From UBA3263 sp964554335 (lineage in GTDB: Bacteria; Bacteroidota; Bacteroidia; Bacteroidales; Muribaculaceae): DNA of 64,000 nt. Below are positions 51,602 to 59,891 of the stretch, piece by piece. The notes under the pieces are model-generated. The model did not search any database. It had not been told where the DNA came from and worked only from the letters and a program-made list of their open reading frames with translations. The number at the start of each line of letters is the position of its first letter. Within the stretch, counting starts at the first letter, position 1. The position numbers were made by a program, and so were the translations under genes. The DNA lies in NCBI GenBank assembly GCA_964554335.1, contig CAZKOF010000002.1, positions 1 to 64,000 of the forward strand. Reading direction: 5' to 3'.

Positions 51602-52062
51602 AAAACGGCTATAATCCCGCCGCTATCAATGGCAAAGGCATGTCAGTTGCCGTTGTGCGCACCCGATGGAACGAACAGATAACCTCGCTGCTCGCCGACG
51701 GCGCGCTGAAGACCCTGGCCGACGCCGGGGCAGAGGCCGACGAATATGTTGTGCCCGGCGCCATTGAGCTGACATATGCCGCCCGACGTCTGGTCGATTC
51801 GGAGCGCTACGATGCCGTCATCGTGCTCGGCTGCGTCATAAAGGGCGATACGCCCCATTTCGACTACGTCTGCCGGAGCGTCACACAGGGCATCACGTCG
51901 CTCAACGCCGACGGCGCCGTGCCGGTTATTTTCGGCGTCCTTACCGTGCTCAACGAGCAGCAGGCTCTTGACCGCTGCGGCGGTCCGGCCGGTCATAAGG
52001 GCGTTGAAGCCGCGCAGACGGCCATGCAGATGGTCAGCTTCAGCCGCAGCCTCGATGACTGA
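51598..52062 (+). CDS. ribH: 6,7-dimethyl-8-ribityllumazine synthase
   Basis: Joins the pyrimidine and dihydroxybutanone phosphate in riboflavin synthesis. Start at ATG 51598 (overlaps the SIS stop); 154 residues, normal. Family segments: VRTRWNEQITSLL, VPGAIELTYAARRL, VLGCVIKGDTPHFDYVCRSV with the conserved GxTxHxxYV-type motif, and VIFGVLTVLNEQQALDR. Longer upstream reading in this frame is a shadow of the SIS gene. Confidence 0.95.
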   Translation: MKNGYNPAAINGKGMSVAVVRTRWNEQITSLLADGALKTLADAGAEADEYVVPGAIELTYAARRLVDSERYDAVIVLGCVIKGDTPHFDYVCRSVTQGITSLNADGAVPVIFGVLTVLNEQQALDRCGGPAGHKGVEAAQTAMQMVSFSRSLDD

Positions 52063-52666
52063 GCCTGCTGCCGCCCCTCTGTTGCTGCCGACGCGGCTTG
52101 CTCCACCGATTTCATATTACCGCATGATGGCCCTCCACCCGGGGCCTGTCGCCATATGCTGCGGCGAGCGCTTCGACAAGCGCTGCAAGGCCGCCCACCG
52201 CTTTGCCATTGCCGACACGCGCGGACGCTTGGAGCTCACCGTGCCGATTGAGAAGCCATATGGTCGCACGTGGGCCGACACCCGGGTGAGCCTCCACGGG
52301 TGCTGGTGGGAGCTGATGGCGCGGGCGCTCGAGAGCGCCTATGGCCGCACGCCCTATTTTGAGTTTTATGCAGACGATTTCCTGCCGCTGCTCGCCGATC
52401 CGGAGCGGTTCACGACCGTTGCGGCGCTCAATGCCGACTTTGATCGCGCAATCCGCCGTGCGCTTTTTATGGACCGTGAGGTTGTTTATGTCGACCGGGG
52501 GAAGCCTGTTGCGCTCACTGACGACGGTTGTGGCGGCGGATGCTCCACGGAGCGTCCTTACTGGCAGGTGAGGGCTGATAGCCTCGGGTTTATCAGTGGG
52601 CTGAGCGTTCTCGACCTGATTTTCAACATGGGGCCTGAGGCCGGAACCGTGATTTCAGGCGCATAA
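52055..52666 (+). CDS. WbqC-family protein
   Basis: Start at ATG 52055, 8 nt inside ribH (203 residues). LHPGPVAICCGERFDKRCKAAHRFAIA fits the YF/HRxxIA opening of WbqC-like proteins, and HGCWWELMARALESAYGRTPYFEFYADDF is the central motif. The family occurs in O-antigen and glycan clusters; the reaction in this subfamily is unknown. The very N-terminal 15 residues are low-complexity and include mini-hairpin-like DNA (GCCGACGCGGC), so the exact start is uncertain. Confidence 0.75.
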   Translation: MTEPAAAPLLLPTRLAPPISYYRMMALHPGPVAICCGERFDKRCKAAHRFAIADTRGRLELTVPIEKPYGRTWADTRVSLHGCWWELMARALESAYGRTPYFEFYADDFLPLLADPERFTTVAALNADFDRAIRRALFMDREVVYVDRGKPVALTDDGCGGGCSTERPYWQVRADSLGFISGLSVLDLIFNMGPEAGTVISGA

Positions 52667-52680
52667 TTCCGTGGGAATGC

Positions 52681-53913
52681 TTAGCCGAAGAAGAGGTAGG
52701 CGGCGAGGATGCCGCATATGGAGCCGGTGATGTCGGCGAGGAGGCCGTAGGTCACGGCATAGCGGGTGCGGCGCACGCCGATGCTGCCGAAGTAGACGGC
52801 GAGGACGTAGAAGAGGGTGTCGGTGCTGCCCTGGATTGCGGCGCTGACGCGGGCCACGAAGGAGTCGGCGCCGTAGGTTGTTATCAGGTCGACCATCATG
52901 CCTCGGGAGCCTGAGCCGCTGAGAGGTTTCATCAGGGCGGTAGGCAGTGCGCCGACCCATTCGGCGTCGAGGCCGAGGGCGGAGACTGCGCGCTCAAGGG
53001 CGCCGGTAATGACGTCCATGGCTCCGGAAGCGCGAAACATTGCTATGGCAACGAGAATTGCAACGAGATAGGGAATGATTTTGACGGCGGTCAGGAAGCC
53101 TTCGCGGGCACCTTCGATGAAGGTTTCATACATGTTGATGCGCTTGCGCAGGCCGGCAATTATAAAGAGGGTGATTACGCTGAAGAGCAGAAAGTTGGCG
53201 AAGAATGAGCTATAGCGCCTGACGTCGTCGGGTTCGAGCGACGAGAAGAACCAGACCATAGCGCCGACCAGGGCGGCGAGGCCGCCGAGCCAGGCGAGCA
53301 GCACGGGGTCTTTGAGCGAGATGCGCTGCTTGAGGCAGAGGGCGATGATGCCGACGAGGGTGGCGATGAACGTTGCGACGAGTATCGGCATGAATACGTC
53401 CGTAGGGTTTGCGGCGCCGGCTTGTGCGCGATACATTATGATGCTTATCGGAATCAGGCAGAGCCCCGAGGCGTTGAGCACGAGAAACATTATCATGGCG
53501 TCTGTTGCGCGCTCTTTTTCGGGGTTTAGGGTCTGGAGTTCCTGCATTGCTTTGAGTCCCAGGGGGGTCGCGGCGTTGTCGAGGCCGAGCATATTGGCGG
53601 AGACGTTCATGAAAATGGACCCCATCGCGGGGTGGTCTTTGGGCACTCCGGGGAAGAGGCGGGTAAAGAGGGGGCTGACCAGACGGCCGAACACACGGAT
53701 AACTCCGGCGCGCTCGCCGATTTTCATCAGTCCGAGCCAGAGGCTGAGGATGCCGGTGAGGCCGAGGGCGAGTTCAAAGGCCGTGGCCGAGGAGGAGAAC
53801 GACGCCGACATGATGTCAGTCCAGACGTCGAGATTGCCGGTCAGCAGGGTCTTTGCCGCGGCAACGGCGAAAGCGATGAGGAAGAATGCTATCCAGATAT
53901 AGTTGAGTATCAT
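52681..53913 (-). CDS. nucleoside recognition domain protein (SpmA-SpmB fusion)
   Basis: 410-residue polytopic membrane protein with about ten hydrophobic segments. Two Gate/nucleoside-recognition halves follow each other: the first with IFMNVSANMLGLDNAATPLGLKAM (SpmA), the second with PTALMKPLSGSGSRGMMVDL (SpmB). In Bacillus the two are separate spore-maturation proteins; in non-sporing Bacteroidales the fused protein is common and its cargo unknown. Downstream of thyA. Confidence 0.9.
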   Translation of the reverse strand: MILNYIWIAFFLIAFAVAAAKTLLTGNLDVWTDIMSASFSSSATAFELALGLTGILSLWLGLMKIGERAGVIRVFGRLVSPLFTRLFPGVPKDHPAMGSIFMNVSANMLGLDNAATPLGLKAMQELQTLNPEKERATDAMIMFLVLNASGLCLIPISIIMYRAQAGAANPTDVFMPILVATFIATLVGIIALCLKQRISLKDPVLLAWLGGLAALVGAMVWFFSSLEPDDVRRYSSFFANFLLFSVITLFIIAGLRKRINMYETFIEGAREGFLTAVKIIPYLVAILVAIAMFRASGAMDVITGALERAVSALGLDAEWVGALPTALMKPLSGSGSRGMMVDLITTYGADSFVARVSAAIQGSTDTLFYVLAVYFGSIGVRRTRYAVTYGLLADITGSICGILAAYLFFG

Positions 53914-53928
53914 AATGCGGAAATGGCG

Positions 53929-53944
53929 CCTGCGGCGCCGCAGG
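53929..53944. repeat. 16-bp perfect palindrome between thyA and spmAB
   Basis: CCTGCGGCGCCGCAGG, with GGCGCC at its left edge, 3 nt after the thyA stop on the minus strand. No T-run follows; it may slow but not end transcription. Confidence 0.55.
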
Positions 53945-53946
53945 CC

Positions 53947-54741
53947 TCAGACGGCGACGGGAGCGGGAATGTGGGGGTGGGGGTCGTAACCCTCGAGGGT
54001 GAAGTCTTCGAACCTGAAATCGAAAATTGACTTGACGTCGGGGTTTAGAATCATGCGCGGCAGGGGGCGGGGGGTGCGGGTAATCTGCAGTCGCGCCTGG
54101 TCGAGGTGGTTGGTATAGAGGTGGGTGTCGCCGGTCGTGTGGATGAATTCACCCGGTTCGAGGCCGGTGACCTGAGCCATCATCTGCAGCAGCAGGGCGT
54201 AGGAGGCAATGTTGAAGGGGACTCCGAGAAAGCAGTCGGCCGAACGCTGGTAGAGCTGGAGCGAGAGGCGGTTGTCGGCGACATAGAACTGGAAGAAAGC
54301 GTGGCAGGGGGGCAGGGCCATTGCGGGGATGTCGGCGACGTTCCATGCCGAGACTATGAGGCGGCGCGAGTCGGGGTTCTCCTTTATCTGCCGCTCAACT
54401 TGGGCAATCTGGTCGATGACGCCTCCGCGTCCGTCGGGCCATGCGCGCCATTGCCGGCCATATACGGGGCCGAGGTCGCCGTTCTCGTCGGCCCATTCAT
54501 TCCATATTCTCACGCCGTTATCGCGGAGGTAGCCGATGTTGGTGTCGCCGCGAAGGAACCAAAGGAGTTCGTGGATTATTGATTTGAGGTGGAGTTTCTT
54601 GGTGGTCACCAGCGGAAATCCGTCGGCGAGGTCATAGCGCATCTGTCGGCCGAAGACGCTCAGTGTTCCGGTTCCGGTCCGGTCGGTTTTGCGGGTTCCG
54701 TTTTCGAGGATGTCGCACAGGAGCTGGAGGTATTGTTGCAT
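53947..54741 (-). CDS. thyA: thymidylate synthase
   Basis: Methylates dUMP to dTMP with methylenetetrahydrofolate. 264 residues, standard length. RTGTGTLSVFGRQMRYDL near residue 22, the nucleophile in MALPPCHAFFQFYV, RSADCFLGVPFNIASYALL and the DTHLYTNHLDQ motif are all present. The N-terminus overlaps the 3' end of the Fe-S gene by 82 nt. folB at 24 kb is the other folate gene in the window. Confidence 0.97.
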   Translation of the reverse strand: MQQYLQLLCDILENGTRKTDRTGTGTLSVFGRQMRYDLADGFPLVTTKKLHLKSIIHELLWFLRGDTNIGYLRDNGVRIWNEWADENGDLGPVYGRQWRAWPDGRGGVIDQIAQVERQIKENPDSRRLIVSAWNVADIPAMALPPCHAFFQFYVADNRLSLQLYQRSADCFLGVPFNIASYALLLQMMAQVTGLEPGEFIHTTGDTHLYTNHLDQARLQITRTPRPLPRMILNPDVKSIFDFRFEDFTLEGYDPHPHIPAPVAV

Positions 54742-55568
54742 GCAATGGTTGGTGATTTATCGGATTTGAAATTTTTGATTTTTTGCATCATAGGGGTCGA
54801 GAGAGTGTGGCGGCTGAGGGTATAGGCAATGGCTTCGTCGGGACAGACTGCGAGGCAATTGAAGCATACGACGCAGCGGCTCATGTCGGCGACGTGGTCG
54901 TCGAGGTTTATGCACTGGGCCTTGCAGGCGTCGGCACAACGTCGGCACTGGGTGCAGAGGTCTGTGTTGATGTCGATGTGGAAGGCACTGTGGCGCCCGA
55001 CGAGTCCCAGCGGGGCGGCGAGCGGGCATATGGTGTTGCAGAAGAGGCGTCCGCGGCGGTAGGCAATGATTGCGATGGCGACGACGATGACTGTTGCGAT
55101 TGCCGTGGCGAGCCATGTGCTTCCGAGGGTCAGCGAGTTGACCAGCGAGGCGTAGAGTCCGTAGGGTTCGAGCCATGTGCGTGCGAACGGCGCGTTGAGC
55201 GTCAGGGCAAGGATGAGGATGAGAAAAGATGCGGCGGGCAAAATGCGGTTGGGGCGGCGGTAGCGGAAGGGCTTGCGTTCGGGGCGCATTCGCGAGCCCA
55301 GATCGATGAGAGCGCCGAGGGGGCAGACGGTGGAGCAGTAGATGCGGCCGAAAATGAGGGTGACGCCGAGCCATAGGGCTATGACTGCGAGCGAGAGTCC
55401 GAGTGCGGCGGGTACAATCTGGAGTTCGGCGATGTGGCGGCCGATTGCGGAGCTTCTGACGCCATAGTCCATCAGCGAGGCGGTTATGAAGAAAGCCGCC
55501 GCGGCCTCTACCGTGACGCGGGCAATCATGAGCCATCCGCGGCCTCTATTTTGCGACAGTTCCGACAT
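54660..55568 (-). CDS. NapH/NosR-like polyferredoxin membrane protein
   Basis: Membrane electron-transfer protein: about five hydrophobic helices, two CxxxCP motifs (CSTVCPLGAL near residue 79 and CNTICPLAAP near 178) and two 4Fe-4S motifs near the C-terminus (CTQCRRCADACKAQC and CVVCFNCLAVCP). 302 residues. The last 27 residues are Ser/Thr/Pro-rich and coded by DNA shared with thyA in another frame. Partner enzyme not in the window. Confidence 0.88.
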   Translation of the reverse strand: MSELSQNRGRGWLMIARVTVEAAAAFFITASLMDYGVRSSAIGRHIAELQIVPAALGLSLAVIALWLGVTLIFGRIYCSTVCPLGALIDLGSRMRPERKPFRYRRPNRILPAASFLILILALTLNAPFARTWLEPYGLYASLVNSLTLGSTWLATAIATVIVVAIAIIAYRRGRLFCNTICPLAAPLGLVGRHSAFHIDINTDLCTQCRRCADACKAQCINLDDHVADMSRCVVCFNCLAVCPDEAIAYTLSRHTLSTPMMQKIKNFKSDKSPTIACNNTSSSCATSSKTEPAKPTGPEPEH

Positions 55569-55576
55569 CTACTGAC

Positions 55577-55584
55577 AAAGTTAC
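55577..55584 (-). promoter_or_regulatory. -7 box of the Fe-S membrane protein gene
   Basis: Minus-strand TAACTTTG, ending 8 nt before the ATG at 55568: another very short leader. Confidence 0.65.
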
Positions 55585-55628
55585 GCAAAATTAGCGGCGA
55601 TGAATGTTAAAGATTATTAAAGATGAGG

Positions 55629-55660
55629 CCGACCGGACGTGCGGGGGCATGTCCGGCCGG
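55629..55660 (-). terminator. OmpA-gene terminator hairpin
   Basis: CCGACCGGAC / GTCCGGCCGG, 10-bp stem with one G-T pair and a 12-nt loop, 28 nt after the ompA stop. Followed by a T-rich but interrupted stretch on the minus strand. Confidence 0.65.
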
Positions 55661-55687
55661 TTTCGTTTGAGTTATGAATAGGGTGGA

Positions 55688-56851
55688 TTAGTTGTTGTCG
55701 TCGAGGATGCAGATTGCAACGCGGTTCCAGCTTTCTTCTTTGAACATTTCGCCGATGCCCTGGCCTTCGGCCTTTATGCGCGAGGCTTTGATGCCGTATT
55801 TGTTGGTGAGCATTGACTTGACGCTTTGGGCGCGAGCGGCTGCGAGGCGTTCGTTGAACGAGAGGTTGCCGTCTTTCGATGCGTAACCTTTGATGACTAC
55901 GGTCGATTTGGGGTTCTTCTTCATGTAGTTGGCTATCATCTCGATGTTGGGCTGCTGGTCGGCGGTAATCTTCGATGAGCCGATGCGGTAGAAGACGTAG
56001 CGTATGCTCTGGAGGTTGTTGTTGGTTTCAACCACGGTGTTGGTCACGACGGTCGCGGGGCGGTTGAGGCATTCGTCGAGTTGTGCTTTCAGGTTGGCGT
56101 TGGCCGAGGTGAGGTCGGCGATGCCGGCTTCCTGAGCGACGACCATTGCGCGGAGGGCGTTGATTTGGTCGTTGTATGCGCTATAGTCGCATGGAGCGGC
56201 GAAGGCGAAGTTGTGGGTTCCGTTGGCGCAGCCGAAGTGGTAGGTCACGCCGGCCATGAGTTCGAGGGCGGCAGTTCGTCCGGAGAATGCTTTATAGCCG
56301 TTTTCGGTGACATTCCAGATAATTGCGGGTTTGAGGCCGATAGTCCATGCGCGGCTTTCGCCGAGGTTGAAGTTGAGATTGAGGCCGGTTTTGACGCCCA
56401 TGTTGTCGTAATCCGGGCCCTGACTTTTGGGAACGAATCCGTGGAGCCATCCGGCGCCGCCAACGATTTCAACTTCGCAGACGCGGGGTTGCCCGGCATA
56501 GCCGGCAAAGAGGTTGTTGAGGTTCACGGCGCCGAAGAGGCCGATATACATGTCGTCGATGACGTTGTGTTTCGAGGGCCGCTTGTTCCAGGTCGATGTG
56601 TTGAAGCCGAAGTCGCTTTCAACGCCGAGTCCGAATGCGGGGGCAATCTGTTTGCGTACTTCCATGCCGGCGGCGCCGCGGATGTTGTCCTTAAATGAGC
56701 CGTGGGTTGCATTTAGGGGATTTGCTATTCCTCCCTTGAGAGTAATGGACCAGTTATCGCAGGGAGCTACGGGTGCGAGTTCGCGGTTTTCGGCATTAGC
56801 CACGCCGGATAATGCGCCTGTTGCAATAGCAGCGAGGATAAATTTTTTCAT
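55688..56851 (-). CDS. OmpA-family outer-membrane protein
   Basis: 387 residues: signal peptide (to about ANA, residue 20), an N-terminal beta-barrel of about 190 residues, a short coiled-coil-like linker (LRAMVVAQEAGIADLTSANANLKAQLDEC) and a C-terminal OmpA peptidoglycan-binding domain with YASKDGNLSFNERLAAARAQSVKSML, the NxxLSxxRAxxV-type signature. Anchors outer membrane to cell wall. It follows the GH3 gene by 16 nt. Confidence 0.93.
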   Translation of the reverse strand: MKKFILAAIATGALSGVANAENRELAPVAPCDNWSITLKGGIANPLNATHGSFKDNIRGAAGMEVRKQIAPAFGLGVESDFGFNTSTWNKRPSKHNVIDDMYIGLFGAVNLNNLFAGYAGQPRVCEVEIVGGAGWLHGFVPKSQGPDYDNMGVKTGLNLNFNLGESRAWTIGLKPAIIWNVTENGYKAFSGRTAALELMAGVTYHFGCANGTHNFAFAAPCDYSAYNDQINALRAMVVAQEAGIADLTSANANLKAQLDECLNRPATVVTNTVVETNNNLQSIRYVFYRIGSSKITADQQPNIEMIANYMKKNPKSTVVIKGYASKDGNLSFNERLAAARAQSVKSMLTNKYGIKASRIKAEGQGIGEMFKEESWNRVAICILDDNN

Positions 56852-56867
56852 AAACGGTTAAAAATAA

Positions 56868-58442
56868 TTAGTTGAATTTTGGTGGGTGTTGTACTACTAC
56901 AATGCCTGAGCCTGCCGTATTGTTCATACGGATATTTTCTCCCGGCAGGGCAAGAATGGAGTCGACTATGTGGCGGTCCGGGCAGAGTCGGGGCACCTTT
57001 CGCTGTCCGCCGAGCTTTCCGGTAGCTTCGAGCCAGGAGTTGAACGTGCCTCTCGGCAGGGCAATGACCTCAACCGGGTCGAGGAAGATGGAGCCGGAGC
57101 GTTTTGCTGCGTAGTCGGAGTTTTCGCGACAGAGTCTGTTGTCGAGTTCGGTGGCAAAATCGGAAATCGACGGTGGGGGTGCGTCGAATTCTATGAGCCA
57201 TTGGTGATGGCCGTGGTTGGCGCCGGTGGTGTAGACCGGCGCGGCGGTGTAGTCGCTGACCTTGCATCCGATGGCCGCGCATGTCGCCGCGAGGGCGGCG
57301 TCGGAGTTATGGACCATGAGTTCCTCGCCGAATGCGTTGATGTAGAGTTTCGTGCGCCCGGCAATGGATATGCGCAGGGGGTTGATTGTTTCAATCCTGA
57401 CGGTGTCGCCCAACGGGTAGCGCCAGAGGCCGTTGGCGGCGGTGATGACCATCGAGTAGACCTTGCCGACCTCGACCTCCCAGGCTTTGCGGGGCTCGGA
57501 GCCGTCGAGGGGATCGAACTCATAGAATACACCGGCGTCGGGAATGAGGAGCATGGCGCCGGGGGCATGGCGGTCTTGAACGGCGAAGAAGCCCTCGGAG
57601 GCGTTGTAGGTCTCCAGATAGTGCATTTTCGAGGGGTCGGTTATGGCCTCATATTGCTCGCGATAGGGTTCAAAGGAGATGCCGCCGTGGAAGAACACTT
57701 CGAGGTTTGGCCAGACGTCGTGGATGGTTTCGGCTCCGGTGGCTTTTACCACTTCGCGGAGCACGGTGAGGAACCACGAAGGCACGCCCGAAATCGAGCG
57801 TACGTCGGCGCGTCGCGCGGCCTCGACCAGGGCGGGGAGTTTTTCATGCCAGTCGGTGAGCAGGGCAACGCGCGGGTCGGCGGGAACGCGGAGCAATGCG
57901 GATCCTGCGGGCATCTTTTCAATCAGGTGGGCCGAGAGGTCGCCGATTTTCACGTCGGCGGGATGTTGGCGCAGTTCGGTCGCGAAGCTGCCGCCGAGAA
58001 TGAAAGAGCGTCCCCCCAGCAGTCGGCTTTCGGGAAAGAGGTCGAGATAGAGGGCCACGCAGTCTGCCGTGCCGCGATAGTGGTTTCGGCGGAGGCAAGA
58101 GTCGGTAACGGGGACGTATTTGCTGCGGCCGTCGGAGGTCCCTGATGATTGGGCGAAGCGGCGGCATCGTCCGGGCCACAACACGTTGGCCTCGCCGGCA
58201 ACCATGCGCATTACCAGAGGGCGTATATCTTCATAGGGAAGTAGCGGCACGCGGGCGCAGTAGGCCGCGGCGGCGTCGATGCCAGCAAAAGCATAACGCC
58301 GTCCGATTTCAGTTGACCGGGCGTCGTGGAGAAGTTGCCGGAGCACTCCGAGCTGCGTCTGTTCGAGGTCGGCGGCGTGGTTTTTAAGTGACTTGGTTTT
58401 CGCGGCAAACAGGGGCCGGCATAATGGTGTGAAGTTCAACAC
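56868..58442 (-). CDS. GH3 auxin-responsive promoter family protein (acyl-adenylase fold)
   Basis: Bacterial member of the ANL adenylating superfamily related to plant GH3 acyl-amido synthetases; would link an acyl acid to an amino acid or amine. Start set at GTG 58442 (524 residues), or TTG 58439: the in-frame TTG at 58460 lies upstream of the -7 box and so is probably untranscribed. FAQSSGTSDGRSKYVPV near residue 95 is the ATP/phosphate loop; YNASEGFFAVQD and GLWRYPLGDTVRI are further ANL motifs. Substrate unknown. Confidence 0.88.
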   Translation of the reverse strand: MLNFTPLCRPLFAAKTKSLKNHAADLEQTQLGVLRQLLHDARSTEIGRRYAFAGIDAAAAYCARVPLLPYEDIRPLVMRMVAGEANVLWPGRCRRFAQSSGTSDGRSKYVPVTDSCLRRNHYRGTADCVALYLDLFPESRLLGGRSFILGGSFATELRQHPADVKIGDLSAHLIEKMPAGSALLRVPADPRVALLTDWHEKLPALVEAARRADVRSISGVPSWFLTVLREVVKATGAETIHDVWPNLEVFFHGGISFEPYREQYEAITDPSKMHYLETYNASEGFFAVQDRHAPGAMLLIPDAGVFYEFDPLDGSEPRKAWEVEVGKVYSMVITAANGLWRYPLGDTVRIETINPLRISIAGRTKLYINAFGEELMVHNSDAALAATCAAIGCKVSDYTAAPVYTTGANHGHHQWLIEFDAPPPSISDFATELDNRLCRENSDYAAKRSGSIFLDPVEVIALPRGTFNSWLEATGKLGGQRKVPRLCPDRHIVDSILALPGENIRMNNTAGSGIVVVQHPPKFN

Positions 58443-58447
58443 GAGGG

Positions 58448-58455
58448 CAAAGTTA
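58448..58455 (-). promoter_or_regulatory. -7 box of the GH3 gene
   Basis: Minus-strand TAACTTTG; it ends 5 nt before GTG 58442, the same distance as for the genes at 10731 and 17318. This decides the start codon. Confidence 0.7.
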
Positions 58456-58500
58456 CACAAAATTTCATATAAAACATAATGCCCCTGCGTTAAATAATGT

Positions 58501-59877
58501 TCAGATGGGGAGGAGGCGGAGGGTCGGGCGGTTCAAGCGGGCGCGGAGGTAGTCGCGGAATTTGGCGGTCTCGGCGGGTGTCATCGGGGCGGAGTAGCTG
58601 ACCAGGGCGAGGTTGAGGGTGTCGGCTGCGGCGCCGGTGGTGTCGGCTTCGGCACCGGGGGAGGATATGTCGGCGGCAATGGTGGAGGTGACGGCAATGC
58701 GGCGGACTTTCGGGAAGAGGACTTTGAGTTCGGGGGCTATGGTGGCGCCGAGAGAGTCGTTGGCCTCGATGATTTCGAGCCGGGAGTTGAGGGAATCAAT
58801 GACGTTTTGCTGGCGTTCGATTGTCTGCTGCGTCATTGCATACATGGTTGAGAGCATGGCGCCGGAAGTTTTTTCGAGGTCGAGGCGCGCGGGGGTGGTG
58901 CCCTGGATTATCCGCAGGCGGGTTCCTGCGAGGTGATATTGGGGCAGGAAGTCGGTCAGTGCGGTCAACAGTGAGTCTTCGGGCAGAGGTTGGCCCATCA
59001 GGGTTATGGTCAGGGTGTTGCCTTCTTTTGACATTGCGGTTTTGTAGTTGAGCACCTGGGTGTTGGGGAAGTTCAGGCGGTCGGCAACGAAATGGGAGCA
59101 GTTTTGGGTGAAGTTGTTCTGGACGAACATCGTGTAGGTCAGGTAAATCGCGGGGAGCATTGTCAGGGTCGCGATGATGTAGACCGTGCGGCGCACTCGT
59201 CGGGCGCGGTCGGCGTTGGCGAATGCTTTCAGGCGGTAGCGCATGAGTTTGACTCCCGCGTAGGTCGCAACGGCGATGAAGACCGAGTTGATGAAGAATA
59301 GGTAGAGGGCTCCGAAGAGGTATTGAGGCTGGAGGGTTGCCATGCCGTAGCCTGCGGTGCAGAGCGGGGGCATCAGGGCGGTTGCGATTGCGACTCCGGG
59401 GATCACATTCCCTTTGTTTTTGGCTCCGAGGGCAAGAATTCCTGCGGCGCCGCCGAAGAATCCGATGAAGACGTCGTAGATTGTCGGGGTTGTGCGTGCG
59501 AGCAGCTCGGAGTGGTTTTCGTTGACGGGCGAAATCAGGAAGTAGAAGCATGAGGTCAACACGGAGATTGAGGCGGCAATCATCAGGTTGCGGAATGACC
59601 GCTTCATCAGTTCGAAGTCGTGGACGCCGACGGCGAGGCCAATGCCGATAATCGGACCCATTAGCGGGGAAATCAGCATGGCGCCGATAATGACGGCGGT
59701 GGAGTTGGTGTTCAGCCCGAGGGAGGCGATGAAGATTGCAACGACGAGAATCAGCGAGTTCATGCCGCGGAAGCTGACGCCTTCGCGTATGGCGGCTTCG
59801 GCATCGGCCTGCGGAATCAGAAACGGGGTCAGGTCAAAGAATGTCTTGACCTTGTCGCGTAGAGCGTTGAGGTCCAT
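58501..59877 (-). CDS. TIGR00341/DUF389 membrane protein
   Basis: 458 residues. The DUF389 core (about 30-235) has six hydrophobic segments with LGLNTNSTAVIIGAMLISPLMGPIIGIG and GVAIATALMPPLCTAGYGMA. A seventh helix near 240 is followed by a soluble C-terminal domain (about 260-458). Possibly a transporter or channel; function unknown. Last of the nnr-DUF4831-DUF389 row. Confidence 0.88.
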   Translation of the reverse strand: MDLNALRDKVKTFFDLTPFLIPQADAEAAIREGVSFRGMNSLILVVAIFIASLGLNTNSTAVIIGAMLISPLMGPIIGIGLAVGVHDFELMKRSFRNLMIAASISVLTSCFYFLISPVNENHSELLARTTPTIYDVFIGFFGGAAGILALGAKNKGNVIPGVAIATALMPPLCTAGYGMATLQPQYLFGALYLFFINSVFIAVATYAGVKLMRYRLKAFANADRARRVRRTVYIIATLTMLPAIYLTYTMFVQNNFTQNCSHFVADRLNFPNTQVLNYKTAMSKEGNTLTITLMGQPLPEDSLLTALTDFLPQYHLAGTRLRIIQGTTPARLDLEKTSGAMLSTMYAMTQQTIERQQNVIDSLNSRLEIIEANDSLGATIAPELKVLFPKVRRIAVTSTIAADISSPGAEADTTGAAADTLNLALVSYSAPMTPAETAKFRDYLRARLNRPTLRLLPI

Positions 59878-59891
59878 TTGTCGGGGCGGAA

